Assembly (NCBI RefSeq): GCF_030285625.1
Contig: NZ_CP127294.1
Span: 1,932,001-1,996,000, forward strand
Reading direction: 5' to 3'
Length of the DNA: 64,000 nt
From: Amycolatopsis sp. 2-15
GTDB lineage: Bacteria > Actinomycetota > Actinomycetes > Mycobacteriales > Pseudonocardiaceae
Every line of letters starts with the position of its first letter. Within the stretch, counting starts at the first letter, position 1. A model generated the notes under the pieces. The model saw only the letters and a program-made list of their open reading frames with translations, was not told the origin of the DNA and did no database searches. A program made the position numbers and the translations under genes. Positions 50,944 through 59,667 of this stretch are shown one piece after another.

Positions 50944-51734
50944 AGATCGGAGCACTCACCATCGAACCGGTCTACGACGGCTACGGCCGCGAGCCCGCCC
51001 GGGAAGTCCTCGTGCGCCCGGACGTGCCCGACGCGTGGGCCTGCCACGAGCACCTGCTCGACGAACGCGGCGACCTCGACCTCACGCTCGGCGGGTTCCT
51101 GCTGCGCACCGGCGACCGGGTGGTGCTGATCGACGCCGGCGTCGGCACGATCGACAACGACAAGTACCACGGCGGGCAGTTCCTCGAAAGCCTGCATGAA
51201 CACGGCGTCGCTCCCAACGACGTGACTGACGTCGTGTTCACACACCTGCACTTCGACCACGTCGGCTGGGCCGCCAAGAAGGGCCAGGTCGTGTTCCCGA
51301 ACGCGACCTACCGCGTGCACGGGGCCGACTGGGCGCACTTCGTCGACAGCCCGGACGCCGAACCCGGCGCGGTGCGCAAGCTGTCGCCACTGGCCGAGCG
51401 GCTGGAGCCGTTCGAAGCGGACACCACGCTCGCGCCCGGCCTCGACACCCGCCACGTGCCTGGCCACACGCCCGGCTCCACGATCTTCGTCGTTTCCAGC
51501 GAAGGCGAACGCGCGTTGCTGCTCGGCGACGTCGCACACTCCACCGTGGAGCTCACCGACCCGACGTGGGAGGCGATCTTCGACGTCGACCGCACGGCTG
51601 CGCGGAAGGTGCGCGCCGGCTTGATCGAGGAGCTCGCCGACAGCTCCGACGCGGTGGCCGGCGCGCACTTCCCGGGCCTGCGGTTCGGCCGCGTCGTGAC
51701 CGTCTCCGGCGAGCGCCGGTTCGAGCTCATCTGA
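50940..51734 (+). CDS. MBL-fold metallo-hydrolase
   Basis: Metallo-beta-lactamase-fold hydrolase of 264 residues with the metal site HLHFDH, PGHTPGST and GDVAHSTVE, then HFPGLRFGRV. Family includes lactonases (such as AHL lactonases) and thioesterases. In this operon ring-opening of a lactone or hydrolysis of an acyl-CoA is plausible. ATG 50940 overlaps the ADH stop by 4 bases. Confidence 0.9.
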   Translation: MKIGALTIEPVYDGYGREPAREVLVRPDVPDAWACHEHLLDERGDLDLTLGGFLLRTGDRVVLIDAGVGTIDNDKYHGGQFLESLHEHGVAPNDVTDVVFTHLHFDHVGWAAKKGQVVFPNATYRVHGADWAHFVDSPDAEPGAVRKLSPLAERLEPFEADTTLAPGLDTRHVPGHTPGSTIFVVSSEGERALLLGDVAHSTVELTDPTWEAIFDVDRTAARKVRAGLIEELADSSDAVAGAHFPGLRFGRVVTVSGERRFELI

Positions 51735-51744
51735 AAGGAAACCC

Positions 51745-52509
51745 ATGGACCTCAAGCTCAGCGGCAAGAACGTGCTGGTCACCGGAGCCGGCCAGGGGCT
51801 CGGCCGCGCCATCGGGATGGCGTTCGCCGGCGAAGGCGCCAACGTCGCGTTCCACTACAACACCTCCTCCGACGGCGCCGAAGCCGCGGCGACGGAGGCA
51901 GCCGCGCTCGGAGTGAAGGCGATCGCCGTGGGCGCGAACCTGCGGGACGGCGACTCGGTGCGCACGGCCGTCGACGACGTCGTGACCCAGCTCGGCTCCA
52001 TCGATGTGCTCGTGAACAACGCGGCGGCCACGCAGAGCAAGCCGTTCCTCGAGACCACGGAGGAAGACTGGGCGCCGCAGATCGGCGTGACGGTGGAGGG
52101 CACGCTGCGGATCACGCAGGCCGTCGCGAAGCAGATGGTCGACGGCGGTGGTGGCGCCATCGTGAACCTCATGGGCGACTCCGGCCGGGTCGGCGAGTCG
52201 CGGCTGCTGGTCACGGCCACCACGCGCTCGACCACGGTGGGCCTCACCAAGTCGCTCGCCAAGGAGCTGGCCCGCCACGGGATCCGTGCCAACGCCGTGT
52301 CGATCGCGCTGGTGCAGACGTCCAGTTTGGACGACCACACCGGACACGCCGACGAGGCCAAGATGAAGAAGATCCTCTCGGCCTACCCGTTGCGCCGCCT
52401 GGGGCGCGCCGAGGACGTCACCCCGACCGTGCTGCTGCTGGCCTCGCCGCTCTCGTCCTGGACCACGGGGCAGATCGTGTCGGTCAACGGCGGCTACACG
52501 ATGCCGTGA
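51745..52509 (+). CDS. SDR-fold protein without the catalytic triad
   Basis: A 254-residue Rossmann protein. The cofactor motif TGAGQGLG and NNAA are intact, and the C-terminus (TGQIVSVNGGYTM) is that of classical SDRs. The catalytic segment is not: aligning GLTKSLAKE, T157 replaces the Tyr and R161 the Lys of YxxxK, and G144 replaces the Ser, giving LMGDSGRVG and TATTRSTT instead. So it may bind NAD(P) but not do ordinary SDR chemistry, or it uses D/S residues 145-146. It has AAAGGAAAC before ATG 51745 and is the only gene of the operon not overlapping its predecessor. The molybdenum subunit overlaps it by 4 bases. Confidence 0.88.
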   Translation: MDLKLSGKNVLVTGAGQGLGRAIGMAFAGEGANVAFHYNTSSDGAEAAATEAAALGVKAIAVGANLRDGDSVRTAVDDVVTQLGSIDVLVNNAAATQSKPFLETTEEDWAPQIGVTVEGTLRITQAVAKQMVDGGGGAIVNLMGDSGRVGESRLLVTATTRSTTVGLTKSLAKELARHGIRANAVSIALVQTSSLDDHTGHADEAKMKKILSAYPLRRLGRAEDVTPTVLLLASPLSSWTTGQIVSVNGGYTMP

Positions 52510-54842
52510 CGACCGTGGAGGAGAACCCGGCCGGCGCCGTCGGGAAGGTCGTGCGGCGCAAGGAGGACGCGCGGCTGATCACCGGGCGTGGGCGGTACGT
52601 CTCCGACCTGCAGCTGCCTCGGATGCGCCACGTCGCGTTCCTGCGCAGCCCGTTCGGCCACGCGCGGATCACCCGGGTCGACACGTCCGCCGCGCGCGAG
52701 CTTCCGCGCGTGCACGTGTTCACCGGCGACCAGGCGGAGTTCGCCGCCGTGCCGTTGCGAGCGCTGTCGGCGCTGCCGTCCTATGTGGAGACCGAGCAGC
52801 CCTTGCTGGCGCGGGAGAAGGTGCGGTTCGCGGGCGAGCCGGTGGCCGCCGTCGTCGCCGACGACCGCTACCGCGCCGAAGATGCGCTGGAGCTCATCGA
52901 CATCGACTACGAACCGCTGCCGGTGAACATCACCGCGTGGCTGCCGCCGACCGAGCCGCTGCACGCCGACGCGCCGGACAACGTCCTGCTGGAGCGCACT
53001 TTCGACACCGGCGAGGTGCCGGACGCGCTGGCCGGCGCGGACCTCGTGGTCGAACGCGAGCTGATCACCAACCGCCACGCGGGCAACCCGATGGAGTGCC
53101 GCGCGGGCGTCGCGCTGTGGGACCCGGCGGACGACCGCCTCACGCTGTGGTCGGGCACGCAGGTGCCGCACATCGCACGCAACATGATCGCCGAGCTGCT
53201 GGGCATTCCCGAGGGCAACGTGCGGGTGATCGCGCCCGACGTCGGCGGCGGCTTCGGTGTGAAGGCCGTGGTGTACCCCGAAGACGTCGCGTTGTGCCTG
53301 ATCGCGCGGCAGCTGCGCGGGGTGCCGGTGAAGTGGGTCGAGGACCGCGCGGAGCACCTGCTCGCGGCGACGCACGCGCGAGACCACCGCTACGTCGTGA
53401 AGGCGGGGTTCCGGTCCGACGGTGAGCTGGTGGCGCTCGACGCGGACGTGACCTGCAACGTCGGCGCGTATTCGGTGTACCCGTGGACAGCCGGGATCGA
53501 GCCGCTGATGGCCGGCGGCCTGCTGTCCGGGCCGTACCGGTTGCAGCACTACCGCTGCACCGTGCGTGGCATCGCGACGAACACGGCTCCGTCCGGACCG
53601 TACCGCGGGGTCGCGCGGCCGGCGAGCGTGTTCGCGATGGAGTCGGTGCTCGACGCGGCGGCGGCCGAGCTCGGGATGTCCGCTTTGGACATTCGGCGGC
53701 GGAACCTGATCTCGCCGGAGGAGATCCCGTACCGGATGCCGTCGCGGCTGGTCGACGACTCGGGCTGGTACGGCGAGTGCCTGGAGAAGGCCGTGGAGTC
53801 CATCGGATACGAGGACTTCCGCGCCGAGCAGGCGAGACGGCAGTCGGCCGGCGAGAACCCGATCGGCCTCGGACTGGCCTGTTACAACGAGCTCACCGGG
53901 TTGGGCCGCGCGGCCGCGGCGGGCCCGCGGATGCCGTTCCGCACCGGTCACGACGCGTGCACCGTCCGCGTGAACCCCGACGGCCGGGTGACCGTGCTGT
54001 CCGGCGTGACGTCGCAGGGGCAGGGGCTCGAGACGACCGTGGCGCAGATCGTCGCGGACGCGGTCGGCGTGTCCTATGCGGACGTCGAGGTCCGGATCGG
54101 CGACACGAACGAATCGTTGTGGGGCTTCGGCGCCTTCTCCTCGCGACAAGCCGTGATCGGCGGGGGCGCGGCGCACCGGTCGGCGGTCACCGTGCGGGAG
54201 AAGATCCTGCGGCTCGCGGCCGAGCTGTACGAGGCCAATGTCGACGATCTCAGCCTCGTCAACGGTGACGTGCGCGTCGCCGGAGAGGCCAAACCCGTGG
54301 GTACGCTGGCCGAGCTGGCGCGCGTCGCGTACCTGGAGTCCAACCGGCTGCCGCAGGGCATCGAGCCGGGGCTGGAGGCCACGCAGTTCTACGACCCGAT
54401 CCGCGGGGCCTTCGCGGCCGGCGCGCAGGCCGCAGTCGTCGAGGTGGACCGGGCGACGGGTGAGCTGAAGATCCTCAAGTACGTGTGCGTCGAGGACGCC
54501 GGCACCGTCATCAACCCGCAGGTCGTCGAGGGGCAGATCGCCGGTTCGATCGCGCAAGGCATCGGCGGTGCGCTCTACGAGCACCTGATCTACGACGAGG
54601 GCGGCAACCTGTCCACGGGCACGCTGATGGACTACCTGATGCCGACCAGCGCCGAAGTGCCCGAGCTCGTGATCGGTCACCTCTCGCACCCCGCGGACAA
54701 CCCGCTCGGCGTTCGCGGCGTCGGCGAGGGCGGCACGCTCGGGCCGAACGCGGTGCTCGCGGGGGCGGTGACCGACGCGCTCGGCGTGCAGGTCACGCAC
54801 CTGCCGCTGACGCCGGGCACGATCTGGGAGGCATTGCGATGA
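52506..54842 (+). CDS. molybdenum hydroxylase large subunit (CoxL-like)
   Basis: Xanthine-oxidase-family molybdopterin subunit, 778 residues. Motifs in order: GRGRYVSDLQLP, GGGFGVKAVVYPEDVAL (cofactor side), SGPYRGVARPASVFAME, GQGLETTVAQIVAD, and near the end GVGEGGTLGPNAV with the active-site Glu. The active-site loop is PYRGVAR, like form II CoxL-type proteins (AYRGAGR), and lacks the AYxCSFR of true CO-dehydrogenase. So it hydroxylates an aromatic, heterocyclic or aldehyde-type substrate, possibly a CoA ester; which one is not visible. Partner subunits are 55510-56328 and 56325-56795. Confidence 0.93.
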   Translation: MTTVEENPAGAVGKVVRRKEDARLITGRGRYVSDLQLPRMRHVAFLRSPFGHARITRVDTSAARELPRVHVFTGDQAEFAAVPLRALSALPSYVETEQPLLAREKVRFAGEPVAAVVADDRYRAEDALELIDIDYEPLPVNITAWLPPTEPLHADAPDNVLLERTFDTGEVPDALAGADLVVERELITNRHAGNPMECRAGVALWDPADDRLTLWSGTQVPHIARNMIAELLGIPEGNVRVIAPDVGGGFGVKAVVYPEDVALCLIARQLRGVPVKWVEDRAEHLLAATHARDHRYVVKAGFRSDGELVALDADVTCNVGAYSVYPWTAGIEPLMAGGLLSGPYRLQHYRCTVRGIATNTAPSGPYRGVARPASVFAMESVLDAAAAELGMSALDIRRRNLISPEEIPYRMPSRLVDDSGWYGECLEKAVESIGYEDFRAEQARRQSAGENPIGLGLACYNELTGLGRAAAAGPRMPFRTGHDACTVRVNPDGRVTVLSGVTSQGQGLETTVAQIVADAVGVSYADVEVRIGDTNESLWGFGAFSSRQAVIGGGAAHRSAVTVREKILRLAAELYEANVDDLSLVNGDVRVAGEAKPVGTLAELARVAYLESNRLPQGIEPGLEATQFYDPIRGAFAAGAQAAVVEVDRATGELKILKYVCVEDAGTVINPQVVEGQIAGSIAQGIGGALYEHLIYDEGGNLSTGTLMDYLMPTSAEVPELVIGHLSHPADNPLGVRGVGEGGTLGPNAVLAGAVTDALGVQVTHLPLTPGTIWEALR

Positions 54843-55513
54843 TCACCACCGAAATCCGCGGCGAGGTCGGTGTCATCGCCCTCGACCGGCACGAGCGGCG
54901 CAACGCGCTGGACGTCGAGCACTGCGTTGCCCTGCGTAAAGCCGTTGTGGAGCTGGGCCCGCGGGTGCGCGCGCTGGTGATCACCGGCCGGGGCACGAGC
55001 TTCTGCGCCGGGGCCGACCTCCGTGGCGTGCACGGCGACGGGTTCCGCACTGCCCTCTACGACGCGCTGCACAGCATCACGGCCGTGCCCGTGCCGGTGC
55101 TCGCGGCCGTCAACGGGCCCGCCATCGGCGCCGGCACGCAGCTCGCGATCGCGTGTGACCTGCGGGTGGCGGCGCCGTCCGCGGTGTTCGCGGTGCCGAC
55201 CGCGCGCAACGGCCTGGTCGTGGACCCGTGGACGGTCCGGCGCCTGGCGTTGCTGGCCGGTGGCGGGGCCGCGCGCGCGATGCTGCTGGGCTGTGACCGG
55301 CTGGACGCCGGGCTGGCTTTTCACCGTGGGCTCGTCGACCGCCTGGGTGACCTCGACGCCGCGTTGGAATGGGCCGCCGAGATCGCCGAGTTCGCGCCGT
55401 CGTCCCTGAAGTATTCGAAACAGGCGCTGGACACGCTGTTCGAAGGCGCGCCGTGGGACTCCACTTTGGACACGGCGTTCGAGGACAGCTGGCCGAAGGA
55501 GGCGTCGAAGTGA
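54839..55513 (+). CDS. enoyl-CoA hydratase/isomerase family protein
   Basis: Crotonase-fold protein, 224 residues, somewhat shorter than usual (about 255). Oxyanion-hole parts SFCAGADLRG and GPAIGAGTQLAIACDLRVA are present; the position of the usual catalytic Glu pair reads ARNGLVVDPWTVRRLALLAG, which has no Glu, so hydration by the standard mechanism is doubtful. It sits between the large and medium subunits of the hydroxylase, and presumably acts on a CoA thioester. Confidence 0.9.
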   Translation: MITTEIRGEVGVIALDRHERRNALDVEHCVALRKAVVELGPRVRALVITGRGTSFCAGADLRGVHGDGFRTALYDALHSITAVPVPVLAAVNGPAIGAGTQLAIACDLRVAAPSAVFAVPTARNGLVVDPWTVRRLALLAGGGAARAMLLGCDRLDAGLAFHRGLVDRLGDLDAALEWAAEIAEFAPSSLKYSKQALDTLFEGAPWDSTLDTAFEDSWPKEASK

Positions 55514-56328
55514 AACCGGCGCCGTTCGACTACGTCCGGGCGCACAGCGTCGACGAGGCCGTGCGCACGCTGGCCGAGGCGGACGGAGACGGCAAGATCC
55601 TCGCCGGCGGCCAGAGCCTGATGCCGGTGCTCGCGTTGCGCATGGCCCGGCCGCGGGTCCTGGTCGACGTCAACCGGATTCCCGGCCTGGCCACGATCAC
55701 GCCCACCGGCAGCGACGTCCGGCTCGGTGCGCTGGTCCGGCACGCGCGGCTGGTCGAGCAACCGCACCACCCGCTCCTCGCCGAGGCCGCTCGCTGGATC
55801 GGGCACACGGCGATCCGCTCTCGCGGCACGAGTGGCGGCAGCATCGCGCATGCCGACCCGTCGGCCGAGCTGCCGGTGGTCGCCGCCGCGCTGGAAGCGA
55901 CCGTCCACATTGCCGGCCCGGGCGGCACGCGCGCCGAGACGGCTACCTCGTTTTTCGCGGGACCGCTGGAAACCACGTTGGCCGAGGACGAAATGATCAC
56001 CGCAGTGGACCTGCCGGTGCCTTCGCGCTGGGGGTTCGCCGAGTTTTCGCGGCGGCACGGCGACTTCGGGCTCGTGCTCGTGGTCGCGGCCGAAGTGGCC
56101 GGTCGGTGGCGGCTCGCGATCGGCGGCGTCGGCGGGGTGCCGCTGCGCCCGGCGGAGGCCGAGCAGCTGCTGAACGACGGTGCCGAGGTCGACGCCGTTG
56201 CTGCCGCCGCGGCGGCGGAAACTCAGCCGCAGAGCGACATCCACGCGTCGGCGGACTACCGGCGGGCGATGACGGCGGAGTTCGTCCGCCGCGCCCTGGC
56301 CTCTCACGGGAAGCGCGCCGCGGCATGA
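55510..56328 (+). CDS. molybdenum hydroxylase FAD subunit (CoxM-like)
   Basis: FAD-binding subunit, 272 residues: YVRAHSVDEAVRTLAEADGDGKILAGGQSLMPVL (FAD pyrophosphate loop), IRSRGTSGGSIAHADPSAELP (second FAD motif), and DLPVPSRWGFAEFSRRHGDFGLV. Passes electrons from the 2Fe-2S subunit to the final acceptor. GTG 55510 overlaps the crotonase stop by 4 bases. Confidence 0.92.
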   Translation: MKPAPFDYVRAHSVDEAVRTLAEADGDGKILAGGQSLMPVLALRMARPRVLVDVNRIPGLATITPTGSDVRLGALVRHARLVEQPHHPLLAEAARWIGHTAIRSRGTSGGSIAHADPSAELPVVAAALEATVHIAGPGGTRAETATSFFAGPLETTLAEDEMITAVDLPVPSRWGFAEFSRRHGDFGLVLVVAAEVAGRWRLAIGGVGGVPLRPAEAEQLLNDGAEVDAVAAAAAAETQPQSDIHASADYRRAMTAEFVRRALASHGKRAAA

Positions 56329-56795
56329 AAGCCGAGTTCAGCGTCAACGGAACCCGTTGCGACATCGACGTCGAGCCGCGCCGGACGCTGGCCGACGCGT
56401 TGCGCGAGGACCTCGGCCTGACCGGCACGCACCTGGGCTGCGAGCACGGCGTGTGCGGCGCCTGCACCGTGCTGGTGGACGGCGAGCCCGTGCGCGCGTG
56501 CCTGATGCTGGCCGTGCAGGCGGACGGGTGTTCCGTCAGTACCGTCGAGGGCCTCGCAGCCGAGGACGGCACACTGCACCCGTTGCAGGAAGCGTTCTGC
56601 GCGAAGCACGGGCTCCAATGTGGATTCTGCACGCCCGGCATGTTGATGACCGCGCTGGACCTGCTGGACCGCGAACCCGCGCCCGGTCGGGAACGCATCC
56701 GGGAGGAGATGTCCGGCAACATCTGCCGGTGCACCGGGTACGTCGGGGTCGTCGACGCGGTGGAGGCCGCGGCGCAGGAGCTGAACCCGCGATGA
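56325..56795 (+). CDS. molybdenum hydroxylase 2Fe-2S subunit (CoxS-like)
   Basis: Small iron-sulfur subunit, 156 residues. Plant-ferredoxin-type cluster Cys at CEHGVCGACTVL and a following C; second cluster Cys in CGFCTPGM and CRCTGY. Completes the L-M-S set in the order L, (crotonase), M, S. Overlaps on both sides by 4 bases. Confidence 0.94.
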   Translation: MKAEFSVNGTRCDIDVEPRRTLADALREDLGLTGTHLGCEHGVCGACTVLVDGEPVRACLMLAVQADGCSVSTVEGLAAEDGTLHPLQEAFCAKHGLQCGFCTPGMLMTALDLLDREPAPGRERIREEMSGNICRCTGYVGVVDAVEAAAQELNPR

Positions 56796-57394
56796 GAACC
56801 GCCGCCTGGCTGCGGCTCGCCGATGTGCCGGCCTCGGCCGCGCGCGAGACGTGGCGGGAGCTCGAGCGCCACGGCTGCGCGACCTTCTACGTCGACGGTG
56901 ATCTCGCGTTGTGCGCGGCGCTGGCGGTGGAGACCACTTCGGCCGGGATCTGCTGTTTCGTGCCGCCTCGGCCCGCGGAGGTGCTGCCCGGCGCGCGCAC
57001 CGTCCAGTACCTCAGCGACGGCCGGTTCGTGCTCGGGTTGAAGCCGGCCGACGACGACGCCGGCCCGTTCGGCTCGGTCACCGCGCACACCCGCCTGGCC
57101 GAGGAAGTGCTCGGCGCACTGGGCCCGGTGCCGATCACCGTGGCCGGCGGCCGGGGTACCGTGCGATTGGCGGCGGAGTTCGCCACCTGCCGGCAGACCA
57201 CGGACGTTCCGGGCGAACCGGACGACCTGGCCGCTCGCTGTGCCGCGCTCGGCCGACCGGTGCCGGCCACCTCCGTCGTGGTGACGCGGCGGCGGGAGTT
57301 CGTGGCGGACGAGGTGGTGTTCCCGGTCGACCGGCCGCTGACGGGTGCCGAGCTCGCCGGTTTCGGTGCGCTCGTGCGGGGGAGGAACTGGTGA
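56792..57394 (+). CDS. luciferase-like (LLM) monooxygenase relative, truncated
   Basis: A 200-residue protein that is about half the size of LLM flavoenzymes. Residues about 45-85 (VETTSAGICCFV...AEVLPGARTVQYLSDGRFVLGLKP) match the strand-helix pattern of LLM proteins (VETTx-R-x-G...A-x-TVQYLSGGRFxLGLG). The usual flavin-phosphate His and the C-terminal half are missing. It may be a decayed or domesticated remnant, or a divergent fold with a new role. Kept in the coupled operon with 4-base overlaps, so a function is suggested. Confidence 0.65.
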   Translation: MRTAAWLRLADVPASAARETWRELERHGCATFYVDGDLALCAALAVETTSAGICCFVPPRPAEVLPGARTVQYLSDGRFVLGLKPADDDAGPFGSVTAHTRLAEEVLGALGPVPITVAGGRGTVRLAAEFATCRQTTDVPGEPDDLAARCAALGRPVPATSVVVTRRREFVADEVVFPVDRPLTGAELAGFGALVRGRNW

Positions 57395-57984
57395 CAGCAG
57401 GTCAAACGCGCGCCGCGGTGAGTGAGGAAGTGGTGCTGGACACGGCGCTCACGCTGTTCGCCGAACGCGGTTACCACGGCACCGCGCTCAGCCAGATCGC
57501 CGACGTGCTGCGGATCCGTACCCCGAGCCTCTACAACCACATGCGGTCCAAGGAGGACTTGCTGCGCGCCATTGTGGACCGCACGACCGCCGCGGTGCTC
57601 GACGACTTCGAGAGCATGACCAGCGAGGACGGTGACTGGCCGACCCGGCTGGCGCGCGCCACCCGCGTGTACGCGTTCCGCCACGCCACCCACCGGCGCG
57701 AGGCGCTGGTGGTCAACCGTGACACCGACTGCCTCGGCGAACCGCACCGCACGCGCTTCCAGGACCGGCGCCGGCGGCACGAACACGCCTTCCGCGGAAT
57801 CATCGCCGGCGGTGTCGACGCGGGGGTGTTCCACGTGGGCTCGCCGGCGCTGGCGTCGTTCGCGATCCGCGAGATGTGCGTGAGCATCGCCCGCTGGTTC
57901 CGCGACGACGGCCCGATGCCGGCCGACGCCGTCGCCGACGAGTACAGCCGGTTCGCGCTGCAGATCGTGGGTTCGCGACCCTGA
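57391..57984 (+). CDS. TetR-family regulator (right flank, paralog)
   Basis: Last gene of the coupled operon, 197 residues, GTG overlapping the preceding stop by 4 bases. The DNA-binding helices are nearly identical to those of the TetR at 45541, so both may bind the AACTAA-N6-TTAGT sites at 46206 and 47824. Being in the operon it would regulate itself if so. The ligand domains differ more (for example MTSEDGDWPTRLARA against IDDVAERLRRA), so they may sense different inducers. A bidirectional hairpin follows. Confidence 0.93.
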   Translation: MTAGQTRAAVSEEVVLDTALTLFAERGYHGTALSQIADVLRIRTPSLYNHMRSKEDLLRAIVDRTTAAVLDDFESMTSEDGDWPTRLARATRVYAFRHATHRREALVVNRDTDCLGEPHRTRFQDRRRRHEHAFRGIIAGGVDAGVFHVGSPALASFAIREMCVSIARWFRDDGPMPADAVADEYSRFALQIVGSRP

Positions 57985-57988
57985 GCTG

Positions 57989-58020
57989 CCGGGGTGGTCA
58001 CCCGTCGGTCACCACCCCGG
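57989..58020. terminator. bidirectional hairpin terminator
   Basis: Arms CCGGGGTGGT (57989-57998) and its complement (58011-58020) enclose 12 bases between convergent TetR and metallo-hydrolase genes. Confidence 0.65.
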
Positions 58021-58027
58021 ACTGTCC

Positions 58028-58663
58028 TCAGAGGTCGGTGGCGACGCCGCGCTCGACGACCTGCACCTCGGTGCCCTCGGGCGCGAGGTTCTCGAACAGG
58101 CCGTAGTGGAGCGCCGGGCTCGACAGCACCGCCTCGTGGATCGGCACGGACTTGCGTGGCGCGACCGCCCGCAGGAAGTCCACCGCCTCGCCGGCCTTGA
58201 GCCACGGTGCGCCCGTCGGCAGGCCGAGCACGTCGATCTTCTGCTCGGGCACGAAGAACGAGTCGCCCGGGTGGTAGAAGGCGCCGTGGTCCAGCACGTA
58301 GCCGATGTTGGGGATCACGGGGATGTCGCTGTGGATGACGGCGTGCTCACCGCCCACCACGTTCACCGCGGTGCCGCCGATCTCGAAGGCGTCGCCGACG
58401 TTCGCGACCTCGTACTGCAGGTTCAGCTTCTGCACGGTCTCGACGGAGCCCGGGTCGACGATCAGCTTCGCGTCCGGGTTCGCCGCCAGCACCTTCGGCA
58501 GGCGCTCGCCGTCGATGTGGTCGAAGTGCTGGTGGGTGATGAGGACGGCCGACAGCTCGCGCTCACGCTCGAAGTCGGTGGAGAACGCGCCCGGGTCGAT
58601 CAGGATCCGCTCGCCGTCGGTTTCCAGAAGTACACAGGCGTGTCCGAAATGGACGATCCGCAT
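58028..58663 (-). CDS. MBL-fold metallo-hydrolase (UlaG-like)
   Basis: Metallo-hydrolase of 211 residues with the metal site HQHFDHIDG; HACVLLETDGERILIDPG at the N-terminus is the UlaG/YtnP-like pattern. No signal peptide. Lies 28 bases after the DUF5937/ArsR gene in the same direction, so it may be under that regulator. Substrate unknown. Confidence 0.88.
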   Translation of the reverse strand: MRIVHFGHACVLLETDGERILIDPGAFSTDFERERELSAVLITHQHFDHIDGERLPKVLAANPDAKLIVDPGSVETVQKLNLQYEVANVGDAFEIGGTAVNVVGGEHAVIHSDIPVIPNIGYVLDHGAFYHPGDSFFVPEQKIDVLGLPTGAPWLKAGEAVDFLRAVAPRKSVPIHEAVLSSPALHYGLFENLAPEGTEVQVVERGVATDL

Positions 58664-58691
58664 CAGGATTCTCCTTCACACATGGTCACAT

Positions 58692-59615
58692 TCACCCTAT
58701 GCCCGCGCAGAGCGCGTCGCCAAGCTCGGTCCGCCGGTAGAGCACGCGGTGGCCCTGGCGCGTCGTCGCGGTCAGACCCGCGGCCCGCAACGCCGTGAGG
58801 TGCGCGGAAACCGTTCCTTTCGCCAGCCCGAGCCGCGCGGCGAGCTCCGTGGTCGCCGCCGGCCGGTCCAACGTGGTGAGCAACATCGCCTTTGTCCGCC
58901 CCACCACCCCGGCCAGCGCCTCCGGTGTCGTCGGCTCGGTCCACAGGCTGGCCACCCCCCTCGCGGGGTACAACAACGTCGGCTGCCACGGCGCCACCGT
59001 GACCACTCCGACCGACGGCCACGCGAACACACTCGGCACCAGCAGCAGGCCGCGCTCGTCCAGCTCCAGCCGCTGCCGGGCCGCTATGTCGACCAGCACG
59101 GAGTCCCCGGTGAGCCGCACCCTCGGGTGCAGCCCGTCGAACACCCCCGCCACGCCCTGCGCACCCAACCGCCGCGTCCGGTAGGCGATGTCCGCCGCGA
59201 GCACCTCGCGCATCCGCGCCCACTCCGGCTCGACGGTGTGGTGCCAGACGGCCTCGAGCTGGTCGGCCAGCAGATCCCTCGCCTCGACGGGCCGGGCCGG
59301 CAGCCCGCTCAGGTCGGCATCCACCATCCCCAGCTCGAGCTCCACCTGACCCGGCGGCGTCCCCCTGAGGACCCGCAGCTGCTCGTCGGCCGTCGTCTCC
59401 GCTGTCGCCGGCGGCGGCGAGAGGAACTCCGTGATGTAGTGCCGCGCCCCGAGCACTGCCGCCAACTCCGGCACGTCCAGCCGCTGTTGGCCGAGCCACC
59501 CGGCCCCGCCGGGCAACCGCCGCTTCCCCAGCCACCCCCGCACCACCCCGATGACCTCCTCGAGCGGCGAGATCGCGAACCGGACTCCGGCGGTGCTGAG
59601 GACCAACTCGACCAT
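58692..59615 (-). CDS. DUF5937/ArsR-type transcriptional regulator
   Basis: A 307-residue protein: an N-terminal DUF5937-like domain (about 1-200) and a C-terminal ArsR-type winged helix-turn-helix (TTELAARLGLAKGTVSAHLTALRAAGL). No metal-binding Cys pair of metal sensors is present. ATG 59615 is divergent from the MFS gene at 59725, and two TTCGG-N6-CCGAA sites lie between them; it probably represses both directions. Confidence 0.88.
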   Translation of the reverse strand: MVELVLSTAGVRFAISPLEEVIGVVRGWLGKRRLPGGAGWLGQQRLDVPELAAVLGARHYITEFLSPPPATAETTADEQLRVLRGTPPGQVELELGMVDADLSGLPARPVEARDLLADQLEAVWHHTVEPEWARMREVLAADIAYRTRRLGAQGVAGVFDGLHPRVRLTGDSVLVDIAARQRLELDERGLLLVPSVFAWPSVGVVTVAPWQPTLLYPARGVASLWTEPTTPEALAGVVGRTKAMLLTTLDRPAATTELAARLGLAKGTVSAHLTALRAAGLTATTRQGHRVLYRRTELGDALCAGIG

Positions 59616-59618
59616 GGA

Positions 59619-59634
59619 TTCGGATATACCCGAA
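59619..59634. promoter_or_regulatory. operator TTCGG-N6-CCGAA, site 1
   Basis: Perfect 5-base arms with a 6-base spacer, starting 4 bases upstream of the regulator start (its start codon ends at 59613-59615). An identical arrangement is at 59668-59683, 49 bases away. Confidence 0.55.
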
Positions 59635-59667
59635 CGCCGGCGGCTTCACGCTGCTTGCGCCGGAGTA

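Noticed and set aside
52494..54800. Very long open frame antisense to the molybdenum hydroxylase gene
   Set aside because: Composition is typical of a shadow frame (Arg/His/Val rich, no motifs), and the sense frame has strong family signatures.
52506..56795. Aerobic CO dehydrogenase (coxLMS)
   Set aside because: The large subunit has PYRGVAR instead of the AYxCSFR loop of CO-oxidising form I enzymes, and the neighbours are CoA-ester enzymes.
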